Shown here one piece after another: positions 1 to 11,645 of a stretch of 64,000 nucleotides of DNA. The notes under the pieces are model-generated. The model had not been told where the DNA came from and did not search any database. It saw only the letters and a list, made by a program, of their open reading frames with translations. Position 1 is the stretch's first letter. Every line of letters begins with the position of its first letter. Made by a program: the position numbers and the translations under genes. The DNA is from Flaveria trinervia (lineage: Eukaryota; Streptophyta; Magnoliopsida; Asterales; Asteraceae), in the NCBI GenBank assembly GCA_025506515.1, contig CM046444.1, forward strand, positions 71,716,192 to 71,780,191, in the 5' to 3' direction.

Positions 1-192
1 ATATCAACCAATCGAAGTTCATTATAGTCTTACATTCATAGTTGTTCCCACAAGTATGATCGACTACGGAAGTTGAGAATAATTCATTTATTCACGGATT
101 TAAACATGCTAAAATAGAAGAACAAATGAAATTATAACCATATAATTAAGTCAAATAACATTAGTTCCAATATCCAAATACAAAATACAACA
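1..192 (-). other. B1 3' non-coding region (partial)
   Basis: Non-coding sequence between the RNase H stop and the missing 3' LTR. It matches the corresponding stretches of B2 (about 33020-33200) and B3 (about 40170-40350) nearly base for base, which identifies it. No further signal seen. Confidence 0.8.
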
Positions 193-2869
193 TCAAACCC
201 AGTCACTTGAATATCTAAGTCCCGTGGCACAAGCATGACCTTCATGCTTTGCCTTTTCAAGGAGCTTTGTGAGTCGATCTGCAACGTTTTTATCAGTGTG
301 GACTTTGCGAATACATATCTTTCCTTTTTCAACTTCATCCCTTATGTAGTTGAATCTCCGTTCAATGTGCCAAGTCTTTTGATGAGCACGAGGTCCTTGA
401 TTTGAGCAATCGCACCCTCGTTGTCACAAAAGATCTCTAGGGGATCCTAAATGGAAGGGACTACCCCTAGATCGGCTATGAATTCTTCAGCCATGCAGCT
501 TCTTGTGCTGCCATTGAAGCGGCGACGTATTCTGACTCTATAGTGGACAACGCTACGACTTCTTGCTTTGAGCTTTTCCAAGATACAACTCTCCCATTCA
601 GAATAAAGATGTACCCCGATTGAGATCGTGAATCATCTCTATCTGTTTGGAAACTCGCATCCGTGTAACCTTTTACAACGAGTTCCTCTTCACCAGACCC
701 GTAGATCAAGAACATGTCCTTAGTCCTCCTTAGGTACTTCAGAATGTTCTTGACAGCCATCCAATGACTATCACCAGGATTTTGCTGGTATCTACTTGTC
801 ATGCTTAAAGCGCATGACACGTCTGGTCTAGTGCATATCATTGCATACATGATGGATCCTATAGCAGATGCATATGGGATTGCCTTCATTCTATTTTGCT
901 CTTCCTTTGAGCTTGGACAATGAGTCGTACTCAATATTGTCCCTCTCTGAATAGGTACACTACCTTTCTTAGAGTTTTCCATCTTGAACCTTTTCAACAT
1001 TTTGTCAATGTATGCACTTTGATTTAAACCAATTAGCCGCCTTGATCTATCTCTATAGATCTTTATTCGAGAATATAGGTGGCTTCACCAAGATCCTTGA
1101 TGGAAAAACAACTTCCAAGCCAGGTTTTAACGCCTTCCAAGGTTGGAATGTCATTTCCAAATAGTAGTATGTCATCAACATACAATACTAGGAAGGTTAT
1201 TGTGCTCCCACTAGCCTTCTTATACACACAAGCCTCATCAGCGTTTTTGATGAAGCCAAATTTCTTTACTTCATCATCAAAATGGTGATTCCAACTTCTC
1301 GATGCTTGTTTCAATCCATAGATTGATTTCATTAACTTGCATACTTTGTTAGGATGTTTTGGATCGACAAAACCTTCAGCCTGAACCATATAGACATCTT
1401 CCTCAAGATATCCATTTAGGAAAGCGGTTTTGACATCCATTTGCCAAATCTCATAATCATAATGAGCTGCTATGGCAAACAATATCCTTATACACTTAAG
1501 CATTGCAACAGGTGAGAAGGTTTCATCATAATCAACCACCTGAGTTTGAGTGAAACCTTTTGCTACAAGTCTAGCTTTGTAAGTATCCAAGTTTCCATGC
1601 ATATCGGTCTTCTTCTTGAAAACCCACTTACTTCCAACTACTTTGGAATTAAGTGGTTGCACAACAAGTTCCCAAACATGATTGTCATACATGGATTGCA
1701 TCTCAACGTTCATGGCCTCAAGCCATTTGTCATAATCCAAATTGGACACTGCATGATGATATGTGGTTGGTTCATCTGAATCTAGCATCCATCCATGAAA
1801 AATCCGTATCTTTCAGGTGAATTACTAGTTCTACCACTTCTGCGAACGTTTTGTGTGTATTGATCAACCGCTTGATCATCCTCAACATCCTTATGTTGAG
1901 TGCTAGTTTCAACCAAACGTGCATCGGGTTGTGGTTCTTGATCCTCCTCAAGATCCACTATTCTACTGCTAGTTCCTTCCATAAGGAACTTTGTTTCTAA
2001 GAACTCACCCTTTCTGGCAACAAACACCTTTTGTTCCAGTGGATCATAGAAATAATATCCCATAGAATCTCTAGGATATCCAACAAAGATACACTTGGTG
2101 GATCGGACATCTAATTTGTTTAGGGTGGGAGTCTTAACATAAGCCTCACAACCCCAGACCCTTAAGTACGATAGGAATGGAACTCTTCCATGCCATATCT
2201 CAAAAGGTGTCTTTTCCACCTTTTTGGTTGGCGTCATATTCAGAATACGGGCCGTAGAGAGCAAAGCGAAACCCCAAAATGATAGAGGTAATGTGCTTCT
2301 AGACATCATAGATCGAACCATATCCAATAAGGTTCGATTCCTCCTCTCAGACACACCATTATGTTGTCGTGTTCCAGGTGGAGTGAGTTGTGGGACAATC
2401 CCACAACTCCTAAGATGATCTTGAAAAACATCACTTAGGTATTCACCACCTCTATCGGTGCGGAGAATTTCAATTGACTTGTTGAGTTGATTTTCCACTT
2501 CATTCTTGAAGATTTTGAACATTTCAAAAGCTTCATCTTTGTGCCTTAATAAGTACACGTACCCATAGCGACTGTAATCGTCGGTAAAGGTAATGAAGTA
2601 TCTTTCACCATTCCTAGTCATTGGCTTAAAAGGACCACATACATCCGAATGTATGATACCTAATAAATCTTTTGCCCTTTCGTTAGTTCCACTAAAGGGT
2701 GCCTTAGTCATTTTTCCTTGTAAACAAGATTCACATACATCAAATGAATCACATTCATTTGTTTTTAAGAGACCATTCTTTTGAAGTGTTTGTATACGTT
2801 TCTTGTTTATATGACCAAGACGGCAATGCCAAAGGTAGGTATCACTCAAATCTAATTTGAGTCTTTTGG
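193..2869 (-). pseudogene. B1 pol: integrase, RT and RNase H (broken)
   Basis: Minus-strand copia pol lacking protease. In order: the GAG-pre-integrase/zinc region (WHCRLGHIN, later CESCLQGK, an HHCC pattern) near 2820-2690. The integrase core follows, with D in IIHSDVCGPF, D in LRTDRGGEY and E in GVSERRNRT, so the D,D,E triad is kept. Then comes a hinge with many charged residues, RT (KARLVAKGF, DVKTAFLNG, YVDDILLFG near 1165-1185), and RNase H (YTDASF, TIESEY) ending at a TGA at 193-195. The frames are broken near 1780, 1060 and 480. The product would copy the element RNA and integrate the cDNA. Homologous to E, B2 and B3. Confidence 0.88.
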
Positions 2870-3630
2870 TGGTTCCACCCTAACAACCATCTTCCCCTTT
2901 CCCCCAACGTGCCCCTTTCCTTTGGCAACAGTTGCCTTAGGACGGGGTAGAGACCTTCTCCTTCTCCCACCTTCATTAATGGTGAGAACGGGTAAAACCC
3001 TTTTACCCATTCCCGCCTCAGCTGATTTGAGCATCAAATGAAGTTCATTTATGGTCTTGTCCCATCCGTTCATGTTGTAATTCATGACGAATGCCTCAAA
3101 CCTTTTAGTTAGGCCATAAGGATCAAATCCGTGGCCAACTCCTTTGAGACAGGACAATTTAGCCTTTGAAGGCGGTCGATGTGGCTTTTCATCTTAAGAA
3201 CATAAGATGAAACTGATTGGGATTCCTCCATCTGACATGCATGAAGCGCTAGAACCGTTTCGAAGCGCTCCACTCTAGCTTGTTGCTGGAACGTTTCCCG
3301 CAACTGAGTGATCATGTCATAGGCTCCATGGAGCTCATACTCCTTTTAGAGTTCGGGTGTCATACTTGCTAACATTAAGCAAGAGACTTGGATGGAGTCT
3401 TCCATATATCTAACCCAATTATTATAGGCTTCCACATCCTCATCATTAGGTTCATCGGGGATAAGATCATCAAGGATGTAGGCCCGCTTTTCTTGCTTGA
3501 GAACAATTCTCAAGTTGCGGTACCAATCCATGAAATTGTTAGGTGTTAGACGATCCCTTTGAAGGATCGCCCTAAGGGATTGGTTGTTTTGTTTAGGAAC
3601 ATCATTATTAGCGTTGTTGTTGTCGGCCAT
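2870..3630 (-). pseudogene. B1 gag (capsid), CCHC end deleted
   Basis: The start ATG is 3630-3628, in the same position relative to the leader as in B2, B3 and E. The N-terminal part contains RDRLTPNNFMDWYRNLRIV and the middle part TKRFEAFVMNYNMNGWDK, typical of the UBN2-like gag of plant copia elements. Unlike B2/B3, the codon after MDW is Tyr, not a stop. A stop near 3345 and frame changes near 3310 and 3120 break it. The basic tail (KGKGHVGGKGK) is present, but the CCHC zinc knuckle and everything up to the integrase zinc region has been deleted at about 2870. Gag would form the virus-like particle in the cytoplasm. Confidence 0.85.
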
Positions 3631-4863
3631 CTACAAGATTTTACAAAGTCCATTTTAGTAATCGTTGATATAATTGTATATTTCATTTATTAATACCCTT
3701 TATGTCTCATAGACTATTAATAAATAAAATTTTAGAATCCAACGTTATATTAAAATATTGGTTAGGTCACCTTTATCACATTATTTAAATAAACAAGGTA
3801 GTCATAAATGACAATTGCAACCCATTGCAACTTCTAGTGGTATGGGATCGTTTGAACATCTTATGTTTATAACGGCATGTTTATCCCATCAACACCTTTT
3901 ATAAAACACCTTTTAGGTGATCCATTCAATATATTTTATAAATCAAGTCGTCCTACTTACACACACGTATGAGTTTACTACATAAGTGGTTAAGTGATCT
4001 TTATCCCACAAACATGGTATTCTCACCTCAAGTTACAAGTTCCCTCAATGTGGTTAGGTGACCTTTATCCCACTAAGAGTTTGCAAGTAACCTATGTGTT
4101 GTGTAAAAGGATGGTGTTTAACTTTTTTTAATTGATGGTTTGTTAATCACGTCCAAATATTCAAAACAAAACAACATCATAAGCATTCAACCAAGCATAA
4201 CCAAACAATTCATATATGCATAACAAAGCATACTAAGTTGAGCACACTTGTTTAGCCAAAACAAGTGTGTCAAAAGGTCTTGTCCTAAGGGTTAAGAACA
4301 TGAAACATGGTTGACAAAAGAAACTCCCACTTGAATCCACATCTTCAAGCATCCTCTTTGTCCATCTTTTCTTCAAGTATTGATCTTGAGCATCCTTACA
4401 AAATATGTATCCTAATATATTTTTCTAGTAAAGATAAACTCCTAATCTATTTATTACAAACCATATGAATGAATAGATTACAAAACAAGACTTGAAACAA
4501 AAAATTAATTAATTACATGCCCAAATGAATATAACATGACAACCAATCATTCAATCCAAATGGTCTAGGCTTTGTTATGCATAATCAACAACAACATGTT
4601 CAAAGATACACAAGATAATCGATTTTGGCAGCCCCTTATAGCCCATGTTCTTGGCGAACATAAACCAAGAACAAATGGGTTTAGAACATATAAACAAACA
4701 TCTAATAATCTAGAGTTTTAAAGATCCTTATATGCATAAAGTAGCATCTTTAAAACACCAAAAAGGGGGGCAAAATCCAGCCCTCTAACTCAAGGATTTT
4801 TGGTGTCTAGCACCACAAAACCGTGAACTAGTAAGTGAAAAACATGTATGCATATGTATAAGT
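3631..4863 (-). other. B1 untranslated leader with three copies of a ~20-nt motif
   Basis: About 1.2 kb between gag and PBS with no credible ORF. It holds three copies of the word TGGTTAGGTGACCTTTATCC (plus-strand reading) at about 3759-3780, 3987-4009 and 4051-4072, the first two with one or two changes. The same three-copy arrangement is found in the leaders of B2, B3, E and C. Compared with B2/B3, this leader lacks roughly 0.2 kb after the third copy. The rest is AT-rich and shows nothing else I recognise. Confidence 0.75.
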
Positions 4864-4877
4864 GGCTCTGATGCCAT
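4864..4877 (-). promoter_or_regulatory. B1 primer-binding site
   Basis: Next to the LTR end the minus strand reads ATGGCATCAGAGCC, one base different from the usual copia PBS TGGTATCAGAGC, complementary to the 3' end of initiator tRNA-Met. It fixes the LTR boundary and the element orientation. Confidence 0.85.
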
Positions 4878-5598
4878 TGTAGGGGTTTTAACATGTTTAT
4901 CAAAGCTCATATAATCTTGTTTATATGAAAACGCAGCGGATTTTATATTTTAAAACATGTTAATAAGATGATTATTAAACCCATTTAATAAAGAACCCCA
5001 AGCCACAGATCATTATACAAATGCATACAATAAAGAACATAAGATACTTAGAAGTATATACAACCTTTGTAGCTTCCTAAAACCCAAAGTTGTGAGCTGT
5101 GAAAGATGACTTTGTGGCTGAGTTTTCAACCAAGAAAACCTCAACGAGTGATACCCCAAGCTTGTACAAACACCTTCCTTTGCTAGGGCTTGCAACACCA
5201 ACTTGTAGAGCTCTCCTTTTGTTGAATCTTTTCAGCCAAGAACCTTCTTTGTAAAGCAGAAAATCCTGATTCTTTTGCTAAAAAAACGAGATTTTAGAGT
5301 GAGAAAGGAGAGAGCTTCTCTTGTGTGTGTGTGAGGGAAAGAGAGGAATGCAAGAGTGTTCAAGTGGGTTGAGTTATTGCATGGCCTTGGAACTAAAAGG
5401 GGGCCATCCAAGACAAAAGGGGCGGCCGATTTTTGGCTCCCTTTGTCTCCCTCTTGTTTCAAATTTTATAAAAAAATATGTACACTCTTGCACCCTTATT
5501 ATGTAAAATTAAACCATTTTAATTTTATATCACTAACACAAACACTATTATTTGTCATTGTCTAACTAATTTAAAAAATGAACAAATAATCCCATATG

Positions 5599-5638
<40 letters not shown>

Positions 5639-5830
5639 TGTTCACTTGTAAAAGCAATGATTTAGAAAACCCGGTTTCTAAATTGGTGTTTATATTTATT
5701 TGTTTGATCTAATCAACAAATAAATATTTGTCGGTGTTTGTTTGGCTTGTTATTGGGTATGACCCGACTTGGATCATATCACACTAGCCACATCAATTTA
5801 ATATGTATCTTGGGCAGATCAATTCTTTCA
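4878..5830 (-). repeat. B1 5' LTR (953 bp)
   Basis: The LTR begins TG and ends CA on either strand: on plus it runs from TGTAGGGGTTTTAACA to GATCAATTCTTTCA. It aligns along its length with the three LTRs of the B2/B3 dimer, sharing the conserved block with CCAAGTCGGGTCATACCC (minus strand). A TATA-like TATAAAATTT lies at 5461-5470 on the minus strand, about where the promoter should be. A long (AT)n run sits inside U3. Confidence 0.85.
5604..5634. repeat. (AT)n microsatellite inside the B1 LTR
   Basis: Thirty-one bases of uninterrupted alternating A and T. The equivalent position in the B2/B3 LTRs has only a short ATCTATATAA stretch, so the expansion is private to B1. Confidence 0.95.
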
Positions 5831-8800
5831 AATTCTCCATCAACAACAGCTCAAGATCCTCAAGCATAACCATAGGATCCATTACTATTGAATTACCTTT
5901 TGTTTCTCTTTATGTGCCCAAGACAAGTAAGGCTTGGGTTCCAAATGTAACTAATCATTTTGTTTGGGAAGGGACAACTCAAGACAAATAAGAATGTCTG
6001 GATCACTGAAAGTGGTTCTACCAGGCACATGACAGGCAATAGGTCACTACTCTAGAACTTTGAAAGGATTGATGGAGGGCTAGTTGCTTTTCGAGGAGAT
6101 GAAGGTGGTTACATTTCTTGAAGGGGCAAGGTCACAAATGGTAAGCTCAGCATTGAAAAGTTCAACTTTGTCAAGGAGCTTGGGTACAATGTTCTGAGTG
6201 TATCCCAATTTTGTGATTAGAGTCATAACATGCTCTTTACTAAGCATGAGTGCATTGTTATCAAGCCCGGGGTGGTCATTCCTCATGAGCATACTCTGGT
6301 TAGAGCCCCTAGGAAAGGGAACATGTACGAGATGGACTTGCAAGAAACCTCTCCCTCTAGAGAACTTTCGTGCTTTCTGTCTAAAGGTAATAGTGATGAG
6401 TCTTTCCTATGGCATAAAGAATATGCCATGTAAACTGTAAGAACATGAATAAACTAATTAAGAATGATGTGGTAACTGGAATGCCAAAAAAGAGTTTACA
6501 AGTGATGATCATTGTGTTGCATGCCTGAAGGGGAAGCAACATAAGGTATCTCATATGCCTAAGGAAAGAAACTCCATCACTACACCCCTACACTTTTTAC
6601 ATATGGATCTCTTTAGCCCCACCAGTGTAACAAGTCTAGGAAGGACCTCTTACTGTTTAGTGATGACAAATGACTTTACAAGATTCACTTGGGTCTTCTT
6701 TCTTAGAACTATGGATGAGACTCCCGAGATTCTAAAGAATTTCAATCTAAAGATTGAGAATCAATCTGATCACAAGGTCAAAATCATAAGATGTGATCAA
6801 GGAATTGAATTCAAGAACCATATCATTCATAAATTTTTTGATAAAAAAGGTATTACAAGACAATACAGTGCTCCCAGGACTCCTCACCAAAATGGTGTTG
6901 CTGAAAGGAGATACATGACACTGATTGAAACTATAACAACCACGTTGTCTGACTCTAAGCTGCCCATCAACTTCTGGGTAGAGGCAGTCAACACTGCCTG
7001 CAATGTGCATAACAGAGTTTTAGTAGTTAAGACTCATGGCCAGACTCCTTATGAACTTTGGCATAAGAGGAAAACTTTCATTGGTTTTCTCAGGTCATTT
7101 GGATGTCCTTGCACCATCTTGAGTACCAAAGATGAAATTGCCAATTGCTAAGATATCAGTTGATGGACACTTTATTAGATACTCTTCCCAAGCTAATGCT
7201 TATAGAGTATACAATCTCAGAACTAGAATTGGTAAGGAGTTAGCCAATGTGACTTTCAACAAACACACACCCTGTGTAGCTAGTTCTGGTCCTAATTGGC
7301 TATTTTATCTTGATTTAGTTACCAACTGTTTTAACAAATCCTGTGAGACTATTTCAGGATCTACAGATATCTTATCAACAGGTGATTCTCATCCAAGGTT
7401 TGAGCTCAGAAGACCTTCAAGTCATATATCTTTAGCTCTAGTTGTAACTACTACTGCAAATGAAGTATCTATGAGCACCATAATGACAAATTTAGCTGAT
7501 ACATTTGGGATTCCTTAAAATTCCAGCTTAGAGGCTCCACAAGCAGATGAAGATACTTCAAATGTAGAAGAATATAATGGAGGTAGTGATAGTGATCAGG
7601 TATTTCTTCTGATAACCACTCCATAGATGACAACATCAATGATGTCACATACTTATTAGATCAAGTTTCTCTTGATAAGTGTACAAATGTGGTGGGAGAA
7701 ACATCTATGCTAGATCTAAATCTAAAATTTTCTAATTTAGATCTCCCTCAGCAACTTGCTGTGATCCCTCAGCTACGGATCCACAAGTCTCACCCACCAC
7801 AAACTTCATTGGAGATGTTGTCACAGGGGTAAGAAAAAAAGGACAAACCCATGAAGCAAGTGTTTGTCTTCACTCTTGTTTCTTATCCTAGATAGAGCCA
7901 AAGAAAGTTGATGAGGCTCTAAAGGATGGAAGTTGGTTGAAGCAATGCAACAAGAGTTGCTTCAATTCCAAAGACAGAAAGTTTGGAACCTTTGTCCTCT
8001 TCCACATGGGAAGACTACCATTGGAACCAAATGGGTGATTAGCAACAAGAAGGATGATAGATTCATCATGATCAAGAATAAAGCTAGACTAGTTGTTCAA
8101 GGATATAAACAAGAAGAAGGGATTGACTACACTGATGTCTTTGTTCCTGTAGCAAGATTGGAACCTGTTAGGATATTCCTGGCATTTGCTGCACCCAAGA
8201 ACTTCAGGGTCTATCAGCTTGATATGAAGTGTCCTTTTCTTTATGGAGTGATTGATGAAGAGGTATATGTCAAACAACCACTTGGTTTTGCAAATCCTTA
8301 TCATCCTGATTAAGTCTTCAAGCTTGACAATGCTTTTTATGGGTTGCATCAGGCACCTAGGAATTGGTATAAGACTCTATCTCAGTATCTCTGCAAACAT
8401 GGATACAGGAGCGGTATTATAGATGGAACTCTCTTCATCAAAGGACAGGGAAATGACTTGATGCTAGTTCAAGTATATGTAGATGACATCATCTTTGGTT
8501 CAACTAATCTAAGACTCTGCAAAGACTTTGAGAAGCTAATGAAGGACAGATTTGAAATGAGTGCCATAGGGGAACTCAATTTCTTTCTGGGAATTCAAGT
8601 GAAGCATGTTGAAGATGGCATCTTCATTAGTCAGTCATTGTATGTTCAAGACATACTTAAGAGGTTCAACATGACTGATTGTAAGATTGCTAAGACACCC
8701 ATAGCAAGAAACCACTCCCTTGGACCTGATCTTGAGCGAAGTGTGTGGATGAACACCTTTACAGGGCTATGATTGGGTCTCTTATGTATCTTACAGCTAG

Positions 8801-9424
8801 GAGGCCTGATATTATTTTTGCTACATGTATTTGTGCAAGATATCAAGCCAACCCTAAGATGGCTCACCTTATCACTGTCAAAAGGATTCTGAGATACCTT
8901 AAGGTGCTTCAACGGTTGGTCTATGGTATCCTAAGAATTCTGACGTCAATCTGTATGCATATACAGATTGTGATTATGGTGGTTACAACATGACTGCAAA
9001 GTCTACATCTGGGGGATGTCAGTTTCTTAGTGGAAGGGTTGTCTCATGGCAATCCAAGAAACAATCCTGTGTCTCTACATCAACTGCTGAAGCTAAATAC
9101 ATTGCTTCTGCAAGCTCTTGTGCTCAAGTGCTATGGATTCAAATTCAGATTCAGATGCTTGACTATGGATTAAACTTCAAGGAGACTCCCATTCACATAG
9201 ACAACAACAGTGCTATTTCTATCACAAAAAATCCTATGCAACACTCAAGGACCAAACACATCAACATCAGGTATCATTTAATTAGGGATAATTTTGAAAA
9301 TGGAATAATTAAACTAGTCAAAGTCCACACAAATGAACAATACACTGATCTGTTTACAAAAGCTTTTGATCAACAAAGATTTAAATATTTTATATCAACT
9401 ATTGGGATGATAAACTTTGAGTAG
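5831..9424 (+). pseudogene. A pol: gag tail, protease, integrase, RT, RNase H (decayed)
   Basis: The order visible is: gag tail with KAWVPNVTN near 5937; a protease whose active-site triplet reads TESGSTRHMTG near 6000 where the family has D-S-G, so the catalytic Asp has become Glu; and the integrase zinc region end (CVACLKGKQHKVS, about 6520). The integrase core follows, with D in LHMDLF, D in IIRCDQGIEF and E in GVAERRYMT. RT has GTKWVISNK, KARLVVQGY and VYVDDIIFGS near 8475. RNase H ends with IGMINFE and a stop at 9422-9424. Frames break at about 7150, 7520, 8310, 8770 and 8990. The region 7520-7930 is the degenerate integrase-RT hinge. Non-functional. Confidence 0.85.
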
Positions 9425-9508
9425 GTTTTTATTAAAACTAATTCTTATAATTTCTTAAAATCTGTGTGTCCTTAGTTGTCTAGTTCATCACTTTCATAAG
9501 CTCATGGT
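9425..9508 (+). other. A 3' non-coding tail, interrupted by C
   Basis: 84 bases between the A stop codon and the C LTR. No polypurine tract or LTR of A is recognisable, so the rest of A's 3' end would lie beyond the C/E complex or is lost. Confidence 0.6.
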
Positions 9509-10420
9509 TGGATTCTTTATGCCCAAGAGACATAGAAGATTGATGTGGTTAGTACGTTATGATCCAAGTCGGGTCATACCCAATAACAAGCTTAGCAAAC
9601 ACCAATATATATTTAATTGATGATATGATCATGCAATTAAATATCTACACCATTTAGAAAAGTGGATTTTCTAAATTAGTTGTATATGAGATGGAACAAC
9701 TTATAGGGATATTTTGTTCATGAGGATTATTTGTAATGTTATTTAAGTTGATTAAATAACACCAAAGAATAATAGAGTGTGTGAGTTGTGTAATTTAATG
9801 GTTAGTTATATAACTAATTCAAGAACTACTTAACAATTAAATGGTAAATAAAATTGGGGGAAAACCCAATTTGAAGACATAATTGGCCGCCCCCTTTGAT
9901 GGGTGTGTGCCTTTTGTTTTCTTGGAACAAGGTCTTCATTAACTAGCTACACACACACACTCAATCTCTTGCTCTCTCATGCATGCAAAAGACCAAGAAG
10001 AACAAACTCTCTCCTTTTTCTTGAAGAAGTTCAAGGCTGAAAATCGGTTTCCAGCAGCCTCCTTGGTCGTTTTTGGGTGTACAAATCCTAGCAAGAAAGG
10101 TCTTTGCTTATTGCTTGTGGGTATGGAAGCTTGAGGACACCTCTCCTTTGTGTTTTGGTCATTCAAGAGCCTCATTCTCTTCATCTATTTCATGTTTTTC
10201 AGCAACTCTACAAAGGTAGCATTAAGGGTAATGTTTGGTTGTTATTTCTTCTTGATAGCTAGTCCATTCACATATATTTGATCCTATGTTCTTGGTTTTG
10301 TTTTTGTTATATAATAAGCCTTAATTTTCAGTTTACAAAACATAATTTTAAGGTTTGATTCCGCTGCGTTTTCATGTTTAATGGTTAAACAACTTTGATA
10401 ATGGTCCAACAAACCCAACA
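9509..10420 (+). repeat. C 5' LTR (about 912 bp)
   Basis: Starts TGGATTCTTTATGCCC and ends AACAAACCCAACA directly before a PBS. The start was set by comparison with the inverted LTR at 28166-29105, which has TGAATTCTTTATGCCC at the equivalent end. It contains the block CCAAGTCGGGTCATACCC shared with all B-type LTRs and the GGCCGCCCC block near 9890. The base before TG is the interior of A. Confidence 0.8.
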
Positions 10421-10435
10421 GTGGCATCTATAGCC
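10421..10435 (+). promoter_or_regulatory. C primer-binding site
   Basis: GTGGCATCTATAGCC follows the LTR end directly. It resembles the E and B PBSs (TGGCATCTAGAGCC type) with substitutions and is a weak match to initiator tRNA-Met. Confidence 0.65.
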
Positions 10436-11286
10436 GGATATGGGGATGACTAGCTTCTCTTGTCCTTATAAAATTGGTTTTATAGGACTTTAACAATCTA
10501 ATAGGGGAAGTTTTGTGATGTTATGTTGAATCCCCAATCTTTTAACATTATATCTTACATGCTTATGATTAAACCTTGAAAGAAAGATATCAAATGGTTG
10601 ATTGTATTTTGTTTGGACAAAAAACCCTAAATTCTTGTTTATGTTGGCTGAAAATTTAGGTTTAAATGGGGATTTATTTTGGTTCTTGAATGCTGTATAT
10701 GTTGTTTCATATTGGTTCATAGCCTATCCTTGACCTTGTGTTTGTTTGGTTTTACATGAATGTTTGTTTTGGTTGATTTCATTCGTAATGGGTTGTAATA
10801 TTATTCTTTAGTGCTTCTATTTGGATGTAATTTATTCATTCATTTAATGGTGATGTAATAGATAGATTAAGTGTATTTTCTTTTAGTAGAAAACTTGCAT
10901 TAGGATATAAATTTTATAAAAGAAGATGCACAAGTTGGAAGCACAAAAGGAAGGCCCAAAGACAAGGACTTGAAGCATTTGGATGCAAGTTCAAGTGGGG
11001 GTCTTTGGAGATCTCATTTTTGTGTTGTGATTAACCCTTAGAAAAGACCAAATGACAACACTTGTGATGTCAAACAAGTGTTGTCAACTTAGTGGCTATG
11101 GTTATGCACTTGTGATTGTTTAATTATGCTAGTTTGGTTGTTTGTTATATGATGGTTGTTTGATATTTGGATGTGCAAAACAAACTAATTAAGAAACATT
11201 ACAACCTAAAAATTTATGGTTCCTAATCATTTAATGACTAATAAAAAGTAATTAAAAAGATTAATGATTTTAATAAAAAGGGGTTT
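10436..11286 (+). other. C leader, first part (left of N)
   Basis: Non-coding, T-rich. It contains the inverted counterpart of the B-type leader block with AAGTGTTGTCAACTTAG near 11080. It is interrupted at 11286 by element N; the left copy of the N target duplication, GGTTT, is 11282-11286. No ORF or other signal seen. Confidence 0.7.
11282..11286. repeat. N target-site duplication (left copy)
   Basis: GGTTT directly before the left LTR; the partner is 26406-26410 directly after the right LTR. A 5-bp duplication is the normal copia integrase footprint. Confidence 0.9.
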
Positions 11287-11561
11287 TGATAGGATAAAAT
11301 GTATCAATCTTTGATGATGTATGAATACAATTCAAAGAAATACAAACAAAGTAATCAAATCAAGCAAGATATCAACAAAATTCACAGTTTCATTAATATC
11401 AAACAAAGACAATTATAAATTAAGTAAGCAGTTTTCGTCTCTCTTACTAACTGCAACAATCTAATCTATTTATAATGAAACAAAAGGAACTAACAAAATT
11501 ACAAAACTAGTCCTTATACTATTACAAATAGAAAAAAACACACAAAGACAGAGAACTAACA
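11287..11561 (-). repeat. N 3' LTR (275 bp)
   Basis: On plus it runs TGATAGGATAAAATG...GAACTAACA, so on its own strand it is TGTTAGTTC...CCTATCA. A TATA box TATAAATAG lies at 11466-11474 on the minus strand. It lacks about 16 bases near its U3 start that the other LTR has. Confidence 0.92.
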
Positions 11562-11575
11562 ATACGCCCCCTAAG
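11562..11575 (-). promoter_or_regulatory. N polypurine tract
   Basis: The minus strand reads CTTAGGGGGCGTAT immediately before the 3' LTR start: a G-rich plus-strand primer site in the canonical position. Confidence 0.8.
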
Positions 11576-11645
11576 ATTTACATGGTCTTCAGCCCTCAAA
11601 ATCTTCAATCATGTCTTCTTTTCATCTTTACTTCAGCTTTATCCT

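Larger units (their letters stand above)
1..5830 (-). mobile_element. B1: partial Ty1/copia retrotransposon (3' LTR outside window)
   Basis: Read on the minus strand the order is 5' LTR, PBS, leader, gag, integrase, RT, RNase H, 3' non-coding region, which is Ty1/copia order. The 3' LTR lies beyond the left edge. The protease region is missing because of an internal deletion near 2870, so this copy could not be autonomous. The right end (5830) abuts the interior of a plus-strand element (A), so B1 is inserted in A. The right-flank TSD would be AATTC at 5831-5835, but the left copy is outside the window. B1 is the same family as B2/B3 but clearly diverged from them. Confidence 0.9.
5831..9508 (+). 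mobile_element. A: 3' part of a sirevirus-like copia element
   Basis: Plus-strand remnant from the gag/protease border through RNase H, cut on the left by B1 and on the right by the 5' LTR of C at 9509. No LTR of A is visible. RT and RNase H motifs (VYVDDIIFGS, STSGGCQFLSG, STAEAKYIA) place it with N and F rather than with the B-type elements; the Maximus/SIRE assignment is from remembered motif resemblance. It is the outermost, and therefore oldest, layer in the left half of the window. Confidence 0.8.

Noticed and set aside
4864..4877. tRNA gene fragments at the PBS positions
   Set aside because: Only the 12-18 bases complementary to a tRNA 3' end are present, as expected for primer-binding sites.
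5232..5462. Short ORFs inside the LTRs (also at 9939-10184, 28480-28776, 31828-32133, 46112-46432)
   Set aside because: They lie in LTR R/U5 regions, are not conserved in frame between copies of the same LTR and resemble no known protein.
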